The notes under the pieces: generated by a model
What the model was told of the DNA's origin: nothing
The model's input: the letters and a program-made list of their open reading frames with translations, nothing else
Databases searched by the model: none
NCBI RefSeq assembly: GCF_014197615.1
Contig: NZ_JACIFY010000009.1
Coordinates: 1-64,000, forward strand
DNA from: Rhizobium esperanzae
Lineage (GTDB): Bacteria; Pseudomonadota; Alphaproteobacteria; Rhizobiales; Rhizobiaceae
Length of the DNA: 64,000 nucleotides
Direction: 5' to 3'
Translations under genes and position numbers: made by a program
In this document: piece after piece, positions 34,905-43,318 of the stretch
How the letters are laid out: each line of letters begins with the position of its first letter
How positions within the stretch are numbered: the first letter of the stretch is position 1

Positions 34905-34941
34905 GAAAGCCTGCCGCACCTCCTCCCGCGGCAGGCTTTTT
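34905..34941 (+). ncRNA. Fourth anti-SD hairpin, with terminator
   Basis: GAAAGCCTGCCGC (34905-34917) pairs perfectly with GCGGCAGGCTTTTT (34928-34941), with loop ACCTCCTCCC (34918-34927). The T-run makes it a terminator as well as a fourth anti-Shine-Dalgarno loop. It may be a separate short RNA, a read-through extension of the sRNA at 34787, or its backup terminator. The rest of the gap to kduI (34942-35086) shows no gene. Confidence 0.65.
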
Positions 34942-35086
34942 CGTTTTGGCCGATTGAAATTTCCATCGGGCCGAGAACGGCCTTGCGATCCGTCGCGCGG
35001 GAGAGGATTTTTTGCCTGTTTATTATTGATTTTATTACCGATTTTTCGATGTTGCCTCCTGGCACGAGCGCGCCGGCAGAAACATA

Positions 35087-35116
35087 TTGACTTCGAACTT
35101 GTCGTACAACTATGTA
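35087..35116 (+). promoter_or_regulatory. kduI promoter with overlapping GntR-type operator
   Basis: TTGACT (35087-35092) and TATGTA (35111-35116) are spaced by 18 bp. The spacer contains the palindrome TTGTCGTACAA (35099-35109), a typical TTGT-N3-ACAA operator of FCD-type GntR regulators. A near-copy, TTGTCGTATAG, lies at 36872-36882 upstream of the GntR gene itself. Repression of kduID by that protein is inferred. Confidence 0.5.
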
Positions 35117-35214
35117 ACCATATGGTTCATTGCCTGGTGCAGCGGACGGCCGGACCGGGCCGGCTTGCCGACGGCAACAACGCTTGACGACAACGAAAAC
35201 TGAGGAAATTCGAC

Positions 35215-36051
35215 ATGCAGATCGACGTGAGACATGCCTCCCATCCTGAGGCTGTGCGCAATTTCGACACCGAAACGCTGCGGCGTCACTTTCTGGTCGA
35301 GACCATCTTCGAAGGCGGCGAGATCCGGCTCACCTATTCCCATTACGACCGCATGGTCATCGGCGGCGCCACACCGCTCGGCGCCGGCCTGGCGCTGACG
35401 GCGCCGACGGCGATCGGCCAGGAAACCTTCCTGGCCGAACGTGAACTCGGCGCGCTGAACATCGGCGGCGCCGGCCGCATCATCGTCGACGGCACCAGCT
35501 ACGATCTTGCCAAATATGATTGCCTCTATGCCGGCAAGGGCGCCAAGGACATCCGCTTCGAGAGCGCCGATGCGGCCAATCCGGCAAAATTCTATCTGGT
35601 CTCGACGCCGGCGCATCAGACGCACCCGACCGTGCTGCTCACCCGCGAAAAGGCCCGCCACCTGACACCGGGCGAAGCCGCGACGGCCAACAAGCGGTCG
35701 ATCTACCAGTTCATCCATCCAGAAGTCTGCCAGTCCTGCCAGCTGACCCTCGGCTTCACCATGATCGAGCCAGGCAGCGTCTGGAACACCATGCCGGCCC
35801 ATACGCATGACCGCCGCATGGAAGCCTATCTCTATTTCGATCTGGAAGCCGACCAGCGTATTTTCCACTTCATGGGCGAGCCGCAGCAGACCCGGCATAT
35901 GCTCGTCGCCAACGAACAGGCAGTCATTTCGCCGCCCTGGTCGATCCATTCGGGCGCCGGCACCAAGAATTACAGCTTCATCTGGGCGATGGCCGGCGAC
36001 AATAAGAGCTTCACCGATATGGATCACATCGCCATTGCGGATCTGAGGTGA
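35215..36051 (+). CDS. kduI: 5-keto-4-deoxyuronate isomerase
   Basis: A 278-residue KduI (cupin-like zinc isomerase), converting 5-keto-4-deoxyuronate to 2,5-diketo-3-deoxygluconate in pectin/uronate breakdown. The N-terminal HPEAVRNFDTETLRRHFLVE is the family signature. Metal-binding His/Glu are in MPAHTHDRRMEAYLYF (about 194-209). The stop overlaps the GTG start of kduD. Confidence 0.93.
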   Translation: MQIDVRHASHPEAVRNFDTETLRRHFLVETIFEGGEIRLTYSHYDRMVIGGATPLGAGLALTAPTAIGQETFLAERELGALNIGGAGRIIVDGTSYDLAKYDCLYAGKGAKDIRFESADAANPAKFYLVSTPAHQTHPTVLLTREKARHLTPGEAATANKRSIYQFIHPEVCQSCQLTLGFTMIEPGSVWNTMPAHTHDRRMEAYLYFDLEADQRIFHFMGEPQQTRHMLVANEQAVISPPWSIHSGAGTKNYSFIWAMAGDNKSFTDMDHIAIADLR

Positions 36052-36812
36052 GCGCCGTGGCAAATCCCTTCGACCTTTCCGGCCGGACTGCCGTCGTCAC
36101 CGGCGCCAACACCGGCATCGGCCAGGCGATCGCCGCCGCACTGGCCGAGGCGGGTGCCGCGATCGTCGCCGTCGGGCGCTCCTCGATGGACGAAACCGAG
36201 GCGCTGGTCAGAACTGCGGGAAGCCGCTTCCACGTCGTCAAGGCCGATCTCGGCACGATCGAGCCGGTCAAGGGGATCGTCGAGGAGACGATCAAGACCT
36301 TCGGCGGCCTCGACATCCTCGTCAACAATGCCGGCATCATCCGCCGCGCCGATGCGCTTGATTTCACCGAGGAAGACTGGGACGCGGTGATCGACGTCAA
36401 TCTGAAAACGGCCTTCTTCCTGTCGCAGGCGGCCGGCCGCCATATGGTCGAGAAGGGCAGGGGCAAGATCATCAATATCGCCTCGCTGCTCTCCTTCCAG
36501 GGCGGCATCCGCATCCCGTCCTATACCGCCTCGAAAAGCGGTCTGGCCGGATTGACCAAGCTGCTTGCCTGCGAATGGGCCGGCAAGGGCGTCAACGTCA
36601 ACGCCATCGCGCCCGGTTATTTCGTCACCAACAACACCACGGCGCTGCGCGAGGATGCCGACCGCAACGCCGCCATTCTTTCGCGCATTCCGGCCGGACG
36701 CTGGGGAACGCCTGCCGAACTCGGCGGCGCTGCCGTGTTCCTGGCATCGTCGGCCTCCGATTATGTGCATGGAACGGTGCTGCCGGTCGATGGCGGCTGG
36801 CTGGCGCGGTGA
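36048..36812 (+). CDS. kduD: 2-dehydro-3-deoxy-D-gluconate 5-dehydrogenase (SDR)
   Basis: A 254-residue classical SDR that reduces 2,5-diketo-3-deoxygluconate, the step after KduI. Cofactor motif TGANTGIGQ is near 20-28, NNAG near 92-95, and catalytic Tyr/Lys in YTASKSG near 158-164. The GTG start at 36048 overlaps the kduI stop (GTGA); GTG at 36057 is an alternative. Confidence 0.9.
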   Translation: MSAVANPFDLSGRTAVVTGANTGIGQAIAAALAEAGAAIVAVGRSSMDETEALVRTAGSRFHVVKADLGTIEPVKGIVEETIKTFGGLDILVNNAGIIRRADALDFTEEDWDAVIDVNLKTAFFLSQAAGRHMVEKGRGKIINIASLLSFQGGIRIPSYTASKSGLAGLTKLLACEWAGKGVNVNAIAPGYFVTNNTTALREDADRNAAILSRIPAGRWGTPAELGGAAVFLASSASDYVHGTVLPVDGGWLAR

Positions 36813-36983
36813 TCCGGTCCCGAACGACGATTGAATAAATCAGCGTCGCGCCTCTGAAGAGATGCGCGGCGTTGTCGTATAGAGCTGCCATGACCGACGT
36901 CGTTTTGCCTTTCCTGCCGGCATGCGTTAGCAAAAGGAAATGAGGCCGGCACAGCCGCATCGACAGGCAGGATTCGACACGGG

Positions 36984-37730
36984 ATGACGAACAGGGACAA
37001 GGCCGCCTTCAATACCACTCCCCAGCCGCCGAACCTGCGCAGCGGCCTTGCCGATACGCTGATGGCGCAGATCGAATCCGGCGACCTCAAGCCCGGTCAG
37101 CGCCTGCCGACCGAACAGGCGATCATGCGGGCGACCGGCGTCAGCCGGACGATCGTTCGCGAAGCGCTCGCCACGCTGCGCGCCAAGGGGCTGATCACGA
37201 CGCGGCAAGGACTTGGGGCTTTCGTCTCGAACGACCCGACGGCGAGATCCTTCTCGATCATTCCGAACGACCTGCAATCGATCGACGACGTGCTGCGCGT
37301 GCTGGAACTGCGCATCGGGGTCGAATATGAAGCCGCCGGCCTTGCCGCGCTGCGGCGGAGGCAGGAAGACCTCGACCGGATGCAGGACCGGCTCGATGCG
37401 CTCGACAAGGCGCTCGAAGAGGGCGGATACGGCGCACAGGAGGACTACGCCTTCCACCGGTCCATACTGGTTGCGACCCAGAATTCCTATTACAGCCGCC
37501 TGTTCGATACGTTCGGCGACATCATGGTGCCGCGGCAATGGGCGCGCCTGGACAAGATGACAGTGGCCGAGCGTAAGCGCCATGCGGCACGCATGCGCCG
37601 AGAACACCACGCCATATTCACGGCGATCCGCGACGGAGACGAGGCCGCCGCGCGCCGCGCCATCCGCAGCCACCTGTCGAAGAGCGCCGCCCGCTTCGAG
37701 GAGCTGCGCGACGCCAGCACGTCTTCGTGA
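36984..37730 (+). CDS. GntR-family (FCD) transcriptional regulator
   Basis: A 248-residue regulator. Winged HTH at about 18-85 (LPTEQAIMRATGVSRTIVREALATL...GLITTRQGLGAFV), then an FCD effector domain with Asp/His metal-binding residues (EDYAFHRSI, REHHAIFTAI). It lies 171 bp after kduD in the same direction. A KdgR/ExuR-like role controlling kduID is inferred from position and from the TTGT-N3-ACAA operator at 35099. Confidence 0.85.
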   Translation: MTNRDKAAFNTTPQPPNLRSGLADTLMAQIESGDLKPGQRLPTEQAIMRATGVSRTIVREALATLRAKGLITTRQGLGAFVSNDPTARSFSIIPNDLQSIDDVLRVLELRIGVEYEAAGLAALRRRQEDLDRMQDRLDALDKALEEGGYGAQEDYAFHRSILVATQNSYYSRLFDTFGDIMVPRQWARLDKMTVAERKRHAARMRREHHAIFTAIRDGDEAAARRAIRSHLSKSAARFEELRDASTSS

Positions 37731-37733
37731 CGG

Positions 37734-40700
37734 TCAGGCCTTCGGCTTCAACCGCCGCCAGGCGGCGTGATCCGTCTGCAGATCGATGGAAGCGTGCACC
37801 TCCGGCAGCAGCGGCATGCGTCTGCGCCGGCCGAAGCGCCGTTTGAAGCCCAGGATATTTTCGACGAAGCTCCGGGTGTAGAGCCCGGGCCCGCTCGAAT
37901 AGATGCGCCATCCGCCGTCGACGGCGATCTTGCCCGCCATGACGCGCTGCCATTCGGCCGCGGCCTGATAGCGGTCATGGAAAGCCGCATCGCTGCTGCT
38001 GAAATAGGTGTTGCGCTGGCGCAGCGAGGCATGCGGCAGCGCAAGGGTGACGGCAATCGGATTGACGACTGATATCGCTTTCCAGAGTTCCTCCGCCTCG
38101 GCATCGAGCGCCAGCGTTTCGCAGTAGCGCAGATGCGCATGCACATACATCAGCCCGATCTCACGGCCGAAGAAGGAGGAGGATTCGGCGCGGCGAAACA
38201 GCGTCTCGGGTCCGCCGGCATAGGTCGCGGGCTTTTCCATCAGCCGCACGCCGTCGGGAAAGAGCAGGTGCTTCCTGATCAGTTTCATATGATCCTGCCT
38301 CTGCGCCGGCGTGAACAGCCGGCTGAGCATTGCCTGCGTCATCGAGATCAGCGAGAAAGAGAGGCCGGTGCGCCGGTCGCTTGGATGCAGCAGCAATTCG
38401 ACGCCGTCATGGGCGGGATCGAAGATGCCGTAGCCGGCCACGACGCCGTCACGGATGAGATGGCGGTTGAAATCCCGGCGCATCGCCGTTGCGATCTTCC
38501 TGAGCGATTTGGCCTTTTCGCCATGGCCGAGGCGGCGCTGGATTGCGGAATAACGGACGATCTGCTCATAGAGCAGGGCAACGGTCCAGCTGCTGACCAT
38601 CCAGTCGCGCAGATGCGGATCGGCCGGCTGCAGCGAGTCGTTCCAGTCTCCCTCGCCATAGCGGATCAGATGCGTTCCCGGGATGAAGCGTTCGCGGACG
38701 GTATCGAGCAGCTTGTCCACATGGACGGCGATGGTGCTCGCCTTCTCGGACTTCTGCATGGTCGTCTCATCGCGCCACGAGACCTTCTCGTCGAGGACGG
38801 CGAGATCGCCGGTCGCTTCGATATAGTCGCAGAGCGCCTTCAGCGGCCAGACGACGATATCGCCATGGCTGTCGCCCGCCCGGATATTGGCATAGGGCTC
38901 CAGCATGAACCATTGCGGCCAGTCGCCGTCTTTCAGATATTGTTCGCTGAAGACGGTTTTCAGCACCTCTTTGGCCTCACGATCATGCTCATAGGCGAGC
39001 AGGAATTCGATCGGGCCCTGGCAGGCATCGCGTGTGCCCCAGGCAGCACCAGTATATTGCTCAAGGCCGTGCGGCACGCTCAAATGCACGATGGCGTCAT
39101 GTGCCAGCCAGGGCAGCAGCGTCGTCTGCGCGGCAAGATCGGGCGAAGGGCCGGCGATCGTCAGGCCGCGTACGGCGTTGCGCCAGAATGTCGAGACCGG
39201 GGCCAGCATGGCTTCATCGGTGACGCCGGTTTCATAACGCTCTGCCAGCCGCTCGGCTTCTTCAGCATCGGTCATCGAACCGACGACGGCAAAGGAGAAC
39301 GCCTGCGTCGGCCGGGAGCGCAGAGCGACGAAGGCGCCGTCGCGAGCAATGCCGTCGGTATAGAGCAGTTCGTCGCCGCCGATCGCTTCGATGGCATCGG
39401 GCGTCGAACTCACCAGCCAATAGGTTGCATCGGGATAACGCTCGCCCCAAAGCCAGGCAGGATCGGGCCGGAAATGGATGCGTTTGCCTGCCGTATCGAA
39501 TTCGATCTGCCCGCCGGCATCATATTCGCGCTCGCCGAGCACGACATGGCCGAACACCAGGAAGCGGCACGGCTTGCCCTCGACGGACACGGTCCACTGC
39601 ATCGCCGCATCCTCGCCGGAGGCGACCGCCGTAACGGTGATCGTGCGCTCCGCGCACTTGTAGATCCAGCGGCAGTCGCTGAGGCCCATTTCGAAAGCCG
39701 ACGGCACCGCCAGCAGCTGCCAGCCGACGCCGACATCGGCCATGATGCGCAAGCCGCTGGCGCGCGTCAGGTTGTAGGGGTCGCGGGAGACGGAAAAGAG
39801 TTTGTGGAAGGAGGTGTTGCCGATCGTCAGCTGCGCGGCGAAAATGCCCTGCATCCAGCAGGTCGCGGCAAGTGTCCTGTCGTCGAGCAGCATGTTCTGG
39901 CCGCTCCTGACGATCGCGCCGTGACGGCGCGCCACCAAAAGTTCCTTTTCGCGCAGGACGACGTGGCGGTTCAAAGCGCCGTCCGGAACGAAAAACGAAA
40001 GCAGCTTTCCGTCGGCGCGCTCCTCCAGACTCCGCTTCGGATAGAGCTGGCCAATCGCCTTTTTGTCCAGCGATTCGACCTTCAGCAAGGCAGCATCCTG
40101 GAGCAGGCTGCGGACCGGCGCCGTCTCAGCGAAATCGTCGGCGGCGCCCTCCAGGCCGACAAGCCCATCGAGCCGTAACAGGTCGGCATCATCAGACGCC
40201 TCGGGATGATCGACGGCGAAGATGGCGAAGAAGGTCGCAGTCATGCCGCTTGCCGGACCGGAGAGCGATTGCGACTGGATAGCCGGACAGGCCGTCTCCT
40301 GCTGGCGCCGTTCACTCGGCAGGCTGGTGCCGAAAGGGCCGACCAGCAGATCGCCGAGACGGTCTTTCGCCTGCACCAGCTGGATCGCATCCGTGGCATA
40401 GGCCACCGCCCCGTCGAGGCAGCCCTGAACGAGCCAGGGATTGCGGCCGCCGCCCTGTTTGAGATTTTGCCGGTTCATCACCACAGGGCCGAATGTCCGG
40501 TGATTGGCGATGTGGTGATCGACATATTGCGAGGCATAGGCTTCGCTATTCATCAGAAAGCCGCGATCGCCCAGACCGACGTCCTGGATCAGCACCAGAT
40601 CCATCGGTACCGTTTGATCCTTCAGATGCCGGACGGATACACGCCAGAACCAGGCCGTTTCGGAGGGATGAAGCGCCAGGCGGACATTGTAGCCGATATC

Positions 40701-41012
40701 GCCGGCTTCGCCGCTCCAGGAAAAGCTCGTCGCATCGTGCCCGAAGCCGCCATCGGCGCCCGGCCCGACAATTTCGACGACATCGGGCCTTTTGCCGCCG
40801 ACGCGCAGATAAAGCCGGCCGATGCCGCCGAACAAAGGCGAGCCCTGGATCTGGTTGATCTGCACCGATCCCTTGTCGTCGGCATATTCGATGGCAAACA
40901 GCGTGCCGTTCGGCAGCGCCGATATCGACAGGCCGGAACCGTTGGCGATCGTCAAGAGACCAAGTTGTTCGCGTCGGGGCATCTGAAAACTGCGGGTAAG
41001 GTCCTGGGCCAT
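37734..41012 (-). CDS. GH94 phosphorylase, probably 1,2-beta-oligoglucan phosphorylase
   Basis: A 1092-residue protein. The catalytic module (about 650-1060) has the GH94 features QYTGAAWGTRDACQGP, DGDWPQWF, HGDIVVWPLKALCDY and GEGDWNDSL (first Asp near 789), where the family's general acid lies. The long N-terminal beta-sandwich (about 10-600) matches the roughly 1100-residue 1,2-beta-oligoglucan phosphorylase (SOGP) subgroup, not short cellobiose phosphorylases. It would phosphorolyse beta-1,2-glucans, fitting an organism group that makes cyclic beta-1,2-glucan. No signal peptide. ATG 41012 was preferred over an upstream TTG (41036). Confidence 0.72.
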   Translation of the reverse strand: MAQDLTRSFQMPRREQLGLLTIANGSGLSISALPNGTLFAIEYADDKGSVQINQIQGSPLFGGIGRLYLRVGGKRPDVVEIVGPGADGGFGHDATSFSWSGEAGDIGYNVRLALHPSETAWFWRVSVRHLKDQTVPMDLVLIQDVGLGDRGFLMNSEAYASQYVDHHIANHRTFGPVVMNRQNLKQGGGRNPWLVQGCLDGAVAYATDAIQLVQAKDRLGDLLVGPFGTSLPSERRQQETACPAIQSQSLSGPASGMTATFFAIFAVDHPEASDDADLLRLDGLVGLEGAADDFAETAPVRSLLQDAALLKVESLDKKAIGQLYPKRSLEERADGKLLSFFVPDGALNRHVVLREKELLVARRHGAIVRSGQNMLLDDRTLAATCWMQGIFAAQLTIGNTSFHKLFSVSRDPYNLTRASGLRIMADVGVGWQLLAVPSAFEMGLSDCRWIYKCAERTITVTAVASGEDAAMQWTVSVEGKPCRFLVFGHVVLGEREYDAGGQIEFDTAGKRIHFRPDPAWLWGERYPDATYWLVSSTPDAIEAIGGDELLYTDGIARDGAFVALRSRPTQAFSFAVVGSMTDAEEAERLAERYETGVTDEAMLAPVSTFWRNAVRGLTIAGPSPDLAAQTTLLPWLAHDAIVHLSVPHGLEQYTGAAWGTRDACQGPIEFLLAYEHDREAKEVLKTVFSEQYLKDGDWPQWFMLEPYANIRAGDSHGDIVVWPLKALCDYIEATGDLAVLDEKVSWRDETTMQKSEKASTIAVHVDKLLDTVRERFIPGTHLIRYGEGDWNDSLQPADPHLRDWMVSSWTVALLYEQIVRYSAIQRRLGHGEKAKSLRKIATAMRRDFNRHLIRDGVVAGYGIFDPAHDGVELLLHPSDRRTGLSFSLISMTQAMLSRLFTPAQRQDHMKLIRKHLLFPDGVRLMEKPATYAGGPETLFRRAESSSFFGREIGLMYVHAHLRYCETLALDAEAEELWKAISVVNPIAVTLALPHASLRQRNTYFSSSDAAFHDRYQAAAEWQRVMAGKIAVDGGWRIYSSGPGLYTRSFVENILGFKRRFGRRRRMPLLPEVHASIDLQTDHAAWRRLKPKA

Positions 41013-41116
41013 TGCTATCTCGTGGATTGGCTTCAAAGAAGAATTGGAGGATGACGCAAATGATTGAGGGAAATCTTAGCGGCGATCTGAAGATCGGCAA
41101 CCGGTCGCGACGGTTT

Positions 41117-42072
41117 TCACGCCGGCGCCGGACGCCTGGCGAAGGGCACCGAGAGCAGGGCGCAGCCGGTGAGGACGGCGACGACCATCCAGGCTTCGTT
41201 GATCGCCTGGACGCTGGCCGCGGTCTGGACCAGCGGATCGAGCAGCGCCGTGGCATCCGCATCGAAACTGCCGTTATGGCCCGATATGAGCTCGGCCGGG
41301 GCGCCGACAAATGCCGCAGCCGCGATATCGCCGGCCTGGAGGCGCGCCCAGAGGCCTTGGCCCAGCGGTTCCGAGCGGGTGTAGATGATGGTGTCGATCA
41401 GAGCGATGCCGATGGCGCCGCCGAGATTGCGCATCAGGTTGAAAAGACCGCTGGCATCGGGAATGCGATCGGGCGGAAGCGTGCCGAGCGCCAGCCGCGT
41501 CGGCGGCAGCAGGCAGAACATGATGGCGACGCCGCGCACGACCTGCGGCCAGAACATCGCATCGTAATCCGAACGGGGATCCTGAAAGGCGCTCATCGCG
41601 ACGCCGACCGCAAACAGGGCGAAACCGGCGGCCGACAGCAGCCGTGCATCCATGCGCTTCTCCAGCGCCACCGCGATCGGCGCGGTGATCAGCTGCGCGA
41701 TGCCGGTGACCAGCATGGTCATGCCGATTTCGAGCGCGTCGTGGCCTCTGACGAAAGCGAGAAAGACCGGCATCAGATAGACCGAACCGAACAGGCCGAT
41801 GCCGAGCACGAAGCTTAAGGTCGAGCCGACGAGAAAGTTCCGATCGGCGAAATTGCCGAGATCGACGATCGGCCGGCGCCGGCGCAGCGATCGTCCTATG
41901 AAAGCGCCGCCCGACACAAGACAGACGGCCAGCAGGCCGAGGACATAGGCCGAGGTCCAGCCGCTGGTCGGCGCCTCTTTCAGGCTGAGTTCCAGGCTCG
42001 TCAGCGCCGCGGCCATGAGCACAAGCGACAGACCATCGAGATGCCTGAGTTCGGAGGGGTCGGCCGGCGGTC
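41117..42072 (-). pseudogene. 5'-truncated DHA2 (EmrB/QacA) multidrug exporter
   Basis: The frame encodes only the C-terminal part (about 300 residues, 7-8 membrane segments) of a family whose members have about 510 residues and 14 segments. Homology continues upstream of the first possible start (GTG 42022), through a family-like ELRHLDGLSLVLM segment, into the flagellin stop region at about 42073. This suggests that a deletion fused the exporter interior to the downstream side of the flagellin gene. The N-terminal antiporter motifs are gone, so function is unlikely. Confidence 0.7.
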
Positions 42073-42981
42073 TTAGCCGCGGAAGAGCGACAGGATGTTC
42101 TGGGACGACGAATTGGCGATCGACAGCGACTGGACCGCCAGCTGCTGCTGCGTCTGCAAGGCGGAGAGTTTGCTCGATTCTTCCTCCATGTCGGCATCGA
42201 CCAGCCGCCCGACGCCCGAGTCGATGGAGTCGGACAGCGCACCGACGAAGTCTTCCTGCAGATCGATGCGCGTCGAGATCGAGCCCAATTGCGCGCCGGC
42301 CGAGGTCATCGCCGAGAGTGCGGATTCGATCGTCGACAGCGCCGACTGGATCTGACCGGTGGTAAAGTTGGTAATGTCGAGCGAGTAGACCGAATCGCCG
42401 TTCGCATCAGCCGTTCCGAGGATACCGGTGGAGGTTTCGATCGAGCCGCCGCTCATGCCGAACAGCACGTTGCCGGCAGAGCTGGTATCCAGAACGTAAT
42501 CCGTCATCTTGACGGAAACGGCGCCGGAGCCGTCGCGAACGAAGGACGATACGACATTTTTCGTGCCGTCGGCGCCGGCGACCCAGTTCTCGCCCGAGAA
42601 CGATGCCGACTGGGCAATGCTCATCAGCTGCTCCTGCAGCTGGCTGATTTCTTCCTGGACCTTCGATTTGTCGACACCGTCTTCGGTCGCTGCCACCAGC
42701 TTGGACTTGATCTCGTCGACGACGTCGATCGCGCTGTCCATGGCCGTATAGGCGGTATCGACCTTTGCGGCGCCGAGGCCGAGCGCATCGGAGACAGCCG
42801 ACAGCGCCTTGTTGTCGGAGCGCATCGTCGTGGCGATCGACCAGTAGGCGGCGTTGTCGGATGCGGTGTCGACCCGATAGCCGGTGGAAACGCTGTTCTG
42901 TGTCGTTTCGAGATTGGAATTGATGCTGCGCAGCGTCTGAAGGGCAGCCATCGCGGAATTGTTGGTATTGATGCTCGTCAT
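42073..42981 (-). CDS. Orphan flagellin
   Basis: A 302-residue flagellin with both conserved ends: MTSINTNNSAMAALQTLRSI and ALQTQQQLAVQSLSIANSSS followed by QNILSLFRG. The central part (about 135-245) is short, as in rhizobial flagellins. It is exported by the flagellar type III apparatus and assembles into the filament. No other flagellar gene is in the window, so it is an outlying copy. The minus-strand start at 42981 is 337 bp from the divergent ABC gene. Confidence 0.9.
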   Translation of the reverse strand: MTSINTNNSAMAALQTLRSINSNLETTQNSVSTGYRVDTASDNAAYWSIATTMRSDNKALSAVSDALGLGAAKVDTAYTAMDSAIDVVDEIKSKLVAATEDGVDKSKVQEEISQLQEQLMSIAQSASFSGENWVAGADGTKNVVSSFVRDGSGAVSVKMTDYVLDTSSAGNVLFGMSGGSIETSTGILGTADANGDSVYSLDITNFTTGQIQSALSTIESALSAMTSAGAQLGSISTRIDLQEDFVGALSDSIDSGVGRLVDADMEEESSKLSALQTQQQLAVQSLSIANSSSQNILSLFRG

Positions 42982-43237
42982 CGGAGTTCGCCTGCTTCGG
43001 AGGTTGAATATGTTGAAACCCGGGGCAACATCCCGGCCGTGGCGAGCAGCCTCATGCCTATCGACCGCTTGTTTCCGATCAATTCGCCATCGTTGGGTTA
43101 ATTATCGTACTTAAAGGTACCTTAATGGTTAACGCAGCGAGCCCGGCGCTTATTTTTTTGTTCACCATGAAATCGCGTGCATCGATGCCTGCCGAAATCG
43201 GCTTCGGATGCTCCCCGCAAAAATTTGAGATCGGCAA

Positions 43238-43267
43238 TTGACGGGGCGGCGGGAAACTGACTATCAA
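43238..43267 (+). promoter_or_regulatory. Probable sigma-70 promoter of the ABC operon
   Basis: TTGACG (43238-43243) and TATCAA (43262-43267) are 18 bp apart, about 50 bp before the binding-protein ATG. The remaining flagellin-to-ABC intergenic region (42982-43237) shows no gene. Confidence 0.4.
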
Positions 43268-43318
43268 TATTAAATCAATTTGATTGACTCCAAAAAACAT
43301 AATGAGGGGAGCATTGGA

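Noticed and set aside
34800..34930. Simple CCTCCTCCC direct repeats
   Set aside because: Each copy lies exactly in the loop of a hairpin, so they are treated as sRNA loops rather than a plain repeat.
38133..40178. Plus-strand frame of 681 codons
   Set aside because: Antisense to the GH94 gene, which has complete family motifs; long shadows are expected at this GC.
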